Source: Macrosoma leucophasiata (taxonomy: Eukaryota; Arthropoda; Insecta; Lepidoptera; Hedylidae). From it: a DNA stretch of 64,000 bases. Under the pieces are notes generated by a model. That model was not told the DNA's origin and ran no database searches. It was given only the letters and a program-made list of their open reading frames with translations. The stretch covers positions 20,758,501 to 20,822,500 of the forward strand of contig JAWQUS010000027.1 in NCBI GenBank assembly GCA_036365455.1. Direction: 5' to 3'. The position numbers and the translations under genes are program-made. Shown here one piece after another: positions 63,883 through 64,000 of the stretch (position 1 is its first letter; each line of letters starts with the position of its first letter).

Positions 63883-64000
63883 TACTGGTGGTAGAGCTCC
63901 AGTGACGGAGCTCGCGGGCGTAGGCACCACCGCATTACCTAATATACTTGCCGCTAAATGGTAGTATTCAGCAGTATCCGGTGAGATGGTAATGTACGAC
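63883..64000 (+). mobile_element. SINE-A, 5' part, runs off the window
   Basis: TACTGGTGGTAGAGCTCC to GGTAATGTACGAC at the window end. Confidence 0.85.

Overview
This window is AT-rich, intron-like eukaryotic DNA with no recognisable host gene. It is packed with transposable elements of lepidopteran (moth/butterfly) character. The organism inference rests on a Pao-lineage BEL element, poly(A) retroposons with a GGTGGTAG...ACCACC head, tRNA-headed SINEs whose tail matches a LINE end, Helitron-like elements with TC...CTAG ends, and mariner. A noctuoid moth is my best guess from remembered repeat motifs; it cannot be proven here. Family names used below (SINE-A, SINE-B, LINE-C, LINE-D, cassette-E, MITE-F, MITE-H) are my own labels.

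Layout. 0-3.5 kb: 3' part of a Ty3/gypsy-type LTR retrotransposon, with the end of gag, a predicted -1 frameshift site, an intact pol, a polypurine tract and the 3' LTR. 3.6-12.5 kb: small retroposons and MITEs, including SINE-A inserted in SINE-A, MITE-F with target duplications and a tRNA-like cassette. 12.6-13.8 kb: a dead mariner. 14.5-21 kb: short direct repeats, an array of about 3.5 units of roughly 390 bp, several SINE-A copies (one with a perfect hairpin), a Jockey/R1-like LINE end and a palindromic TTA-flanked MITE. 21-28.3 kb: LINE-C tails, Helitron-like elements and the left arm of a long inverted repeat. 28.31-36.39 kb: a complete BEL/Pao (Pao-lineage) retrotransposon on the minus strand, with two 1,165-bp LTRs, tRNA-Tyr-type PBS, polypurine tract, 5-bp target duplication and one unbroken 1,905-codon gag-pol frame. 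36.4-41 kb: right arm of the inverted repeat, the best LINE-C copy and a cluster of SINE-B copies. 41-51 kb: foldback elements, a duplicated 250-bp segment, a GCGG-rich terminal-inverted-repeat element and degraded LINE pieces. 51-57 kb: a short tandem host duplication that received SINE-B, SINE-A, a LINE (LINE-D, itself hit by a Penelope-like foldback) and MITE-F, with the paralogous copy showing the empty sites. 57-64 kb: more SINE-A, Helitron-like, SINE-B and cassette-E copies.

How the parts relate. The BEL/Pao element encodes a complete set of replication domains and looks young (one LTR mismatch seen by eye). The Ty3 pol is also open. SINE-B carries the last ~35 bp of LINE-C, including the LINE stop codon, so LINE-C is its likely source of reverse transcriptase. 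SINE-A and cassette-E carry no protein and must borrow machinery. The only hint of a host gene is a 45-bp ATG-to-GTAAGT candidate first exon near 10.83 kb. All calls are from reading the sequence; no database search or alignment program was run.
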